Part shown: positions 59,760 to 64,000 of the stretch, one piece after another | Layout: each line of letters opens with the position of its first letter | Position numbering within the stretch: the stretch's first letter is position 1 | Origin: Ardenticatenaceae bacterium | Lineage (GTDB): Bacteria > Chloroflexota > Anaerolineae > Promineifilales > Promineifilaceae | Reading direction: 5' to 3' | Assembly: GCA_020634245.1 (NCBI GenBank) | Contig: JACKCC010000009.1 | Span: 1 to 64,000 of the forward strand | DNA: 64,000 nt | Notes under the pieces: generated by a model | The model's database searches: none | The model's input: the letters and a program-made list of their open reading frames with translations, nothing else | What the model was told of the DNA's origin: nothing | Made by a program: the position numbers and the translations under genes

Positions 59760-61322
59760 ATGCCGCCAAAAGTTGAACCGCTTTCCAACGTCGATGCCGC
59801 CTGGCTGGGAATGGAAGACCCCACCAATTTAATGATGGTTTCCGGAATATTGACTTTCGACGAACCCATCAACATGGATCATCTTAAAGCTGTTTTGAAC
59901 CATCGTTTCCTCAAATTTGAACGGTTCCGGCAGCGTGTGGTCCAGCCTAAGCTGCCCATTGCTTCCCCATATTGGGAAACGGATCCCAATTTCAAGCTGG
60001 ATACCCATTTGCATCGGGTCGCCTTGCCCGCACCCGGTGACCAGGCCGCTTTGCAGGAGATGGTCAGCGATTTGATGAGCACGCCGCTGGATTTCACCAA
60101 GCCGTTGTGGCAGATGCACATCATCGAAAATTTCGGTAAGGGCTGCGCCATCATGGTTCGCCTGCATCACTGCATCGCCGATGGCATCGCACTAACGGCC
60201 GTACTATTGGCATTAACCGATCTCTCGCCCGATTCGCCCTGGCCAAAAGCGGACGACAAACAAGATGCCGATGAGGAAGATAGTCCATTCAGCGGCGCAC
60301 TGGGCGCGTTGTTTAAACAGGCCAGTTCGGTCGCAAAATCCGCCCGCGATTTAACCGGAAAAGTCATCCACGAAGGACTGGAAGCGCTCATCGCCCCAGC
60401 CAAAGTGGTGGACCTGGCCATCCAGGGCACCGACAACGCCCTGGCATTCAGCCGCCTGGTGCTGCGCTCTCCTGATCCTAAAACAATTTTTAAGGGAGAA
60501 TTGGGGGTGGCGAAACGGGCAACATGGTCACGGCCGTTACCCCTCAAACAAATCAAAACCATCAAAAACGTCACTGGCGGCACTGTCAATGACGTGTTGG
60601 TCTCGGCGCTGGCTGGGTCGCTGCGCCGTTACCTGCTCAGCCGCCAGCAGCCGGTAGACGGCATCACCTTCCGCGCCATCGTGCCCGTCAATATCCGCAC
60701 CAATGAAGAAATGTCTCAACTGGGCAACAAGTTCAGCCTCGTCTTCCTGCCCTTGCCGGTAGGACTGGCCGATCCGCTGGATCGCTTAAACTTTGTGCGC
60801 GAGCACATGGACGATCTAAAAAAATCACCGGAAATCCCAGTCGCCTTCAACATTTTGAAAGGGATCGGTATGTCCCCGCTGGAACTGCAAGAAGTAATGG
60901 TGACGATGTTCGGAGCCAAGGCGACGGCCGTGCTCACCAACGTTCCCGGCCCGCCCATCCCCCTCTACCTTGCCGGCAGCAAAATCACCGGCCTCATGTT
61001 CTGGGTCCCCCAATCCGGCCGCATGAGCCTGGGGTTGAGCATCCTCAGCTATGCCGGGCATGTGTTCTTGGGCGTAGCCAGTGACGCCGGTTTGATTCCC
61101 GACCCGGGGACAATCATCAACGGTTTTTACGATGAATATGAAGGGCTGTTGGAATTAGCTGCCCAGGCTGAAACAATAGCCAAGGAGACTGAAACCAAAA
61201 CGGCCGCCATTCCGGTTGAAGACGATCCCGACCGCTGCCAGGCGATGACTAAAAACGGCCGTCGCTGCCGCAATCGCTCGCTGGAAGGTTCTGATTTTTG
61301 CCGGGTGCACCAACCAGCTTAA
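59760..61322 (+). CDS. WS/DGAT-type acyltransferase with a C-terminal Cys/His tail
   Basis: The 520-residue protein has the wax ester synthase/diacylglycerol acyltransferase fold: the catalytic HHCIADG (136-142), NDVLVSALAGSLRRYL, and the conserved VLTNVPGPPIPLYLAG near 395. The family joins fatty acyl-CoA to alcohols or diacylglycerol to make storage lipids. The last 30 residues form a separate motif, C493-x9-C503-x10-C514-x2-H517, matching short zinc-finger-like tails seen at the ends of unrelated bacterial proteins. Such a tail is unusual for WS/DGAT. AGGAGG precedes the start. Confidence 0.85.
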   Translation: MPPKVEPLSNVDAAWLGMEDPTNLMMVSGILTFDEPINMDHLKAVLNHRFLKFERFRQRVVQPKLPIASPYWETDPNFKLDTHLHRVALPAPGDQAALQEMVSDLMSTPLDFTKPLWQMHIIENFGKGCAIMVRLHHCIADGIALTAVLLALTDLSPDSPWPKADDKQDADEEDSPFSGALGALFKQASSVAKSARDLTGKVIHEGLEALIAPAKVVDLAIQGTDNALAFSRLVLRSPDPKTIFKGELGVAKRATWSRPLPLKQIKTIKNVTGGTVNDVLVSALAGSLRRYLLSRQQPVDGITFRAIVPVNIRTNEEMSQLGNKFSLVFLPLPVGLADPLDRLNFVREHMDDLKKSPEIPVAFNILKGIGMSPLELQEVMVTMFGAKATAVLTNVPGPPIPLYLAGSKITGLMFWVPQSGRMSLGLSILSYAGHVFLGVASDAGLIPDPGTIINGFYDEYEGLLELAAQAETIAKETETKTAAIPVEDDPDRCQAMTKNGRRCRNRSLEGSDFCRVHQPA

Positions 61323-61328
61323 AACAAA

Positions 61329-61359
61329 GGAAGCTGATTCTGTTGGTGAATCAGCTTCC
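61329..61359. terminator. Bidirectional terminator between WS/DGAT and sigma factor genes
   Basis: A perfect 12-bp stem (61329-61340 with 61348-61359) with a 7-nt loop sits between convergent genes. On the minus strand it is followed by TTTGTTTT; on the plus strand by TTCTTC. The position and stem strength support a two-way terminator. Confidence 0.85.
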
Positions 61360-61388
61360 TTCTTCAACATCCATTCCCAAAGCTCAAC

Positions 61389-62393
61389 TCAATTCAAATA
61401 AGCTTGCAAATGTCCAACCAGTTTGGGTTGGCGAAGGCGGCGCAGCGCCGTTTTCTCCAACTGGCGGATGCGTTCCCGCGACAGGCCCAGTTTTTGGCCA
61501 ATTTGCTTAAAGGTTAATGGTTCATCACCGGCCAGGCCGTAGCGCAGTCGTAAAATGTTAGCCTCGCGCGGCGTTAATTCAGCCAGCATCTCACGTAGTT
61601 GTTCACGCAGCATCTTGCGCGATACCAGATCATCCGGCGCTGTATCTTTATCATCTTCGATGAATTCGCCCAGTTCGGAATCCGGTTCTTCGCCAACGGG
61701 CTGCTCCAGATGGAGCAACGGCCGTGTCATATCCAGCAGCCAGTTCACCTGTTCTGGTGACAGTTCGATTTCGGCGGCGATTTCTTCTGTGGTCGGGGGA
61801 CGGCCGTTCACCTGTTCCATTTCTTGCCAAAACCGGTCCATCTGCCGCAGGCGAGTATGCAGGTGGGCCGGGATACGAATTTCGCGGCTGGTATTGGCCA
61901 GGGCACGGGTAACGCCCTGCTTGATCCACCACGTGGCATAAGTGCTAAAACGGTTGCCCAGACGAAAATCGAAACGATCAACGGCCGTCAATAATCCAAT
62001 GTTCCCCTCTTGAATCAAATCCATAAAATCCAGCCCCTGCCCCCGATAACGCTTGGCAAAACTAATCACCAACCGCGTGTTGGACTGGATCAACCGCTCA
62101 CGAGCGGCCTCCCCTTCCTCCTGAAGACAGCGCAGCCACGCTTTTTCAGCCACGCTCAAATTTTCTTTTTCCAACCGCGCGGCGGCCTGTTTACCCGCTT
62201 CCATCGCCTGCGCCAGTTCAACTTCTTCAACGGCCGTTAGCAAATCGTGACGGCCGTTCTCCTCCATATACATTCCCAGAAAATCCATTGGGCCAAAACC
62301 AGAAAGGTCGGCCGCATCCTCTTCAGCAGCATCGACCAATATTTCATCCAATGCATCAAAGCTGTTTGCAACATCATCTTGCTGTGTATTCAT
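61389..62393 (-). CDS. RNA polymerase sigma-70 family factor (RpoD/SigA-like)
   Basis: The 334-residue protein has sigma regions 1.2 (PMDFLGMYMEENGRHDLLT), 2 (NTRLVISFAKRYRGQGLDFM, DLIQEGNIGLLTAVDRFD, STYATWWIKQGVTRAL), 3 (EIRIPAHLHTRLRQMDRFWQ) and 4 (LTFKQIGQKLGLSRERIRQL). Intact regions 2.4 and 4.2 imply recognition of standard -10 and -35 boxes. Region 1.1 is replaced by a short acidic stretch, so this may be a group 2 factor rather than the main housekeeping one. GGAGTCC precedes the start. Confidence 0.88.
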   Translation of the reverse strand: MNTQQDDVANSFDALDEILVDAAEEDAADLSGFGPMDFLGMYMEENGRHDLLTAVEEVELAQAMEAGKQAAARLEKENLSVAEKAWLRCLQEEGEAARERLIQSNTRLVISFAKRYRGQGLDFMDLIQEGNIGLLTAVDRFDFRLGNRFSTYATWWIKQGVTRALANTSREIRIPAHLHTRLRQMDRFWQEMEQVNGRPPTTEEIAAEIELSPEQVNWLLDMTRPLLHLEQPVGEEPDSELGEFIEDDKDTAPDDLVSRKMLREQLREMLAELTPREANILRLRYGLAGDEPLTFKQIGQKLGLSRERIRQLEKTALRRLRQPKLVGHLQAYLN

Positions 62394-62535
62394 CTTTGGA
62401 CTCCGATCTGTTACTCAAACCATCATATTCTATATTGAACTTTCAATTTTTATTGAACGAATTATAAAACAAAGGTTTTTGTCCGGTCAATCGGACCAGA
62501 CTGTCATTCATTCAACTTTAAGGGTATGATGGCTT

Positions 62536-63081
62536 TTACAACTGCCGCAAATATCGGCGTGCCCCGGCCCGCTCCAACTCACTGTCCAGGGCAAGTTTGA
62601 ACAGTTCAAGGTTATCACTGGGCCGCTTGAGGTTAAAATTGTTGATCTGCCGGTTCAATTCGGTAATAGTTTCAGCCCATTTCAGGCAGATGTCATCCCA
62701 GGCAATAATCAGCGCACTGCACTGGCCTTCGCCTTGTCTCAAACGATACTCGCGCTCATACAAAGTCCATTTGCGTTTGATGTCGGCGCGCAAGCTGTCG
62801 ATTTGGGTCATCAAATCGCTGCGCGCCATGATCCAGGCCGGTTTAAGATCGTTTTGCTTGAGCAAGTCATAGGCGAGTTCTTTCTCCGGCGCAAAGAGAT
62901 TCCGCTTCAAATTGAGCGGTTTACCTTTGCCAGGCAAGTTATCGAATACGCCCTGCTCCCGCCCTTCTTCAATCAGGTCATCGATCAGGTTTTGCCAGTC
63001 ATGTTCCATACGATAACGATGGCGCGATTTGGCTTCCGGGCTGTTTTCCGATGGCTTTTTGTCGTCAGGATTATTACTCAT
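62536..63081 (-). CDS. DUF1992 (DnaJ homologue subfamily C member 28-like) protein
   Basis: The 181-residue helical protein carries the DUF1992 core: LIDDLIEEGREQGVFDNLPG, GKGKPLNL and KELAYDLLKQNDLKPAWI. No J-domain is present, as is usual for bacterial members. Function is not established. It lies upstream of the sigma factor gene on the same strand, 142 bases away. Confidence 0.8.
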   Translation of the reverse strand: MSNNPDDKKPSENSPEAKSRHRYRMEHDWQNLIDDLIEEGREQGVFDNLPGKGKPLNLKRNLFAPEKELAYDLLKQNDLKPAWIMARSDLMTQIDSLRADIKRKWTLYEREYRLRQGEGQCSALIIAWDDICLKWAETITELNRQINNFNLKRPSDNLELFKLALDSELERAGARRYLRQL

Positions 63082-63233
63082 GGCGCAATTTTACGAACTT
63101 AAACCCGCCCGGCAAATTTGCTCATCAGCCGTTGAACCAGTACGATTGTCAGGGTCGGCATGCAACTTAACCTGGCCAATCGCGTACTGCGGCCAGAGAA
63201 AAGACGGGGGAAAACAGGACAAGGAATGGTTTT

Positions 63234-63980
63234 GTGGCGGTAGTAACGAAGCAAAAAGCAAAAGAAAAGCGGCGGCCACCTTCAGAAAATGACCATCATG
63301 CAGCCCGTTTTTCCTGGCAATGGTTGGTTGGAGTAACGGCCGTTATCATCAGTCTGGCCTTTTTATGGGTGTTCCGCCAGCCGGTATGGCAGCTGCTCTC
63401 GCTGGTCGGGGATCAGGAAGCCGTCAGCGCTTACCTAAAAGGATTTGGCTTGTGGGGGCCGCTGGTTTTGGCCATTGTACAGCTTATTCAAATCCTGGCC
63501 GCCGTCATTCCCGGCCATGTTTTTTTGATTGCCGCCGGATATGTATATGGGTTTCCCCTGGGTTTGCTGCTCAATGTCGTTTATATTGTGGCGGCCAGCC
63601 AGTTGGCTTTTAGCCTGGCGCGTTGGGCAGGACGGCCGTTTATCAGCCGCCTGGTTTCCAAAGAACTACTCGAAAAGTGGTACGCCATCGGCGAAAAACA
63701 AGGTTTCACGTTTTTTACTATTGCCTTCATCCTGCCCGCCTTTCCTACCGACGTGATGAACTTTGTCGCCGGTCTCAGCGGTATCTCGCCACGCAAATTC
63801 CTGGCGGCCAACTTCCTGGGCCGGCTGCCCAGCGCTATCATTTTGACCCTCATCGGATCGTATGGTCTGCAATTCAGTACCGCCGCCTGGGTGGGAATCT
63901 TGCTCCTGGCTGTAACCGTCTACATTGCTGGGCGGCTGATTATCGGCCGTATCGAACGCCAGTACAAATCCCGCGCCTGA
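63234..63980 (+). CDS. VTT-domain (TVP38/TMEM64, DedA-like) membrane protein
   Basis: The 248-residue protein has a basic N-terminus and about six hydrophobic segments. The VTT hallmark lies in LAAVIPGHVFLIAAGYVYGF, followed by SLARWAGRPFISRLVSKE and FILPAFPTDVMNFVAGLSG with the paired Pro/Asp residues. VTT proteins are implicated in lipid scrambling and membrane homeostasis. The GTG start at 63234 has AAGGA 9 nt upstream. Stop at 63980. Confidence 0.8.
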   Translation: MAVVTKQKAKEKRRPPSENDHHAARFSWQWLVGVTAVIISLAFLWVFRQPVWQLLSLVGDQEAVSAYLKGFGLWGPLVLAIVQLIQILAAVIPGHVFLIAAGYVYGFPLGLLLNVVYIVAASQLAFSLARWAGRPFISRLVSKELLEKWYAIGEKQGFTFFTIAFILPAFPTDVMNFVAGLSGISPRKFLAANFLGRLPSAIILTLIGSYGLQFSTAAWVGILLLAVTVYIAGRLIIGRIERQYKSRA

Positions 63981-64000
63981 ATTTGCAACCTGAGCCTGCC

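Noticed and set aside
1..64000. CRISPR array suggested by the many short repeated words
   Set aside because: The repeated octamer is scattered at irregular distances inside genes; no regular repeat-spacer block exists.
1..64000. tRNA or rRNA genes
   Set aside because: No cloverleaf-like segment or conserved rRNA stretch was recognised in the intergenic regions; a covariance-model scan (tRNAscan-SE, Infernal) would decide.

Overview
The window reads like a chromosome segment of an aerobic or facultatively aerobic member of the Chloroflexota (Anaerolineae-type). This placement is inferred from gene content: many NarL-type two-component pairs, a split cytochrome b6/subunit IV complex, ba3-type oxidase genes, a WS/DGAT protein, and several purine-rich palindromic intergenic repeats. 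No rRNA or ribosomal protein gene is present to confirm it. A striking compositional signature is the octamer ACGGCCGT, often as AACGGCCGTT. I counted about 86 copies by eye in 64 kb, where one or two would be expected by chance. They lie in coding and non-coding DNA on the whole backbone but not in the insertion sequences. Layout: 1-0.5 kb holds a partial deacetylase-like gene and a LysW-like zinc ribbon protein with a long acidic tail. 0.7-4.8 kb is a complete spermidine/putrescine-type ABC importer (potDBCA, minus strand). 5-8.2 kb has a SET-domain protein, a stand-alone receiver, a GNAT enzyme and an anchored hypothetical protein. 8.4-11.2 kb is a soluble PAS/GAF histidine kinase with its LuxR-type regulator. 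11.3-14.6 kb encodes an MFS transporter, a bactofilin-like lipoprotein and small membrane proteins. 14.7-17.7 kb is an ABC-2 exporter whose permease end is interrupted by IS copy 1. The centre, 17.7-32.96 kb, is a minus-strand respiratory region. It encodes a triheme cytochrome c, Rieske protein, subunit IV and cytochrome b6, then a GltD-like flavoprotein with ferredoxin domains. These are followed by cytochrome c genes (one frameshifted, one decayed) and a fusion of cytochrome b, two 4Fe-4S domains and an MvhD-like domain. Next come a ba3-type oxidase (subunit I, subunit II and a 46-residue subunit IIa), two SCO proteins, heme A synthase and a degenerate receiver. Together these could link NAD(P)H or ferredoxin, quinones, c-type cytochromes and oxygen; that link is inference. 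IS copy 2 sits between one SCO gene and the oxidase genes. 33.2-42.5 kb contains two further kinase/regulator pairs, an ADP-forming acyl-CoA synthetase fused to a GNAT domain, a divergent AroE-like dehydrogenase and a SnoaL-like protein. 42.7-44.5 kb is a second ABC-2 exporter divergent from a LiaS/DesK-like kinase. 44.7-47.7 kb (EamA transporter, DUF2917 protein, MocR regulator) lacks the ACGGCCGT signature and may be acquired. 47.8-54.9 kb is mixed: hypothetical proteins, an HI0933-type flavoprotein plus a fragment of a second copy, two overlapping SPFH genes and a histidine phosphatase. 55-64 kb holds a cyclase-repeat/DUF362 pair, a Met-rich thioredoxin lipoprotein with a CcdA-like partner, an RlmM-like methyltransferase, a WS/DGAT with a Cys/His tail, a sigma-70 factor, a DUF1992 protein and a VTT-domain membrane protein. 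No tRNA, rRNA or CRISPR array was seen.
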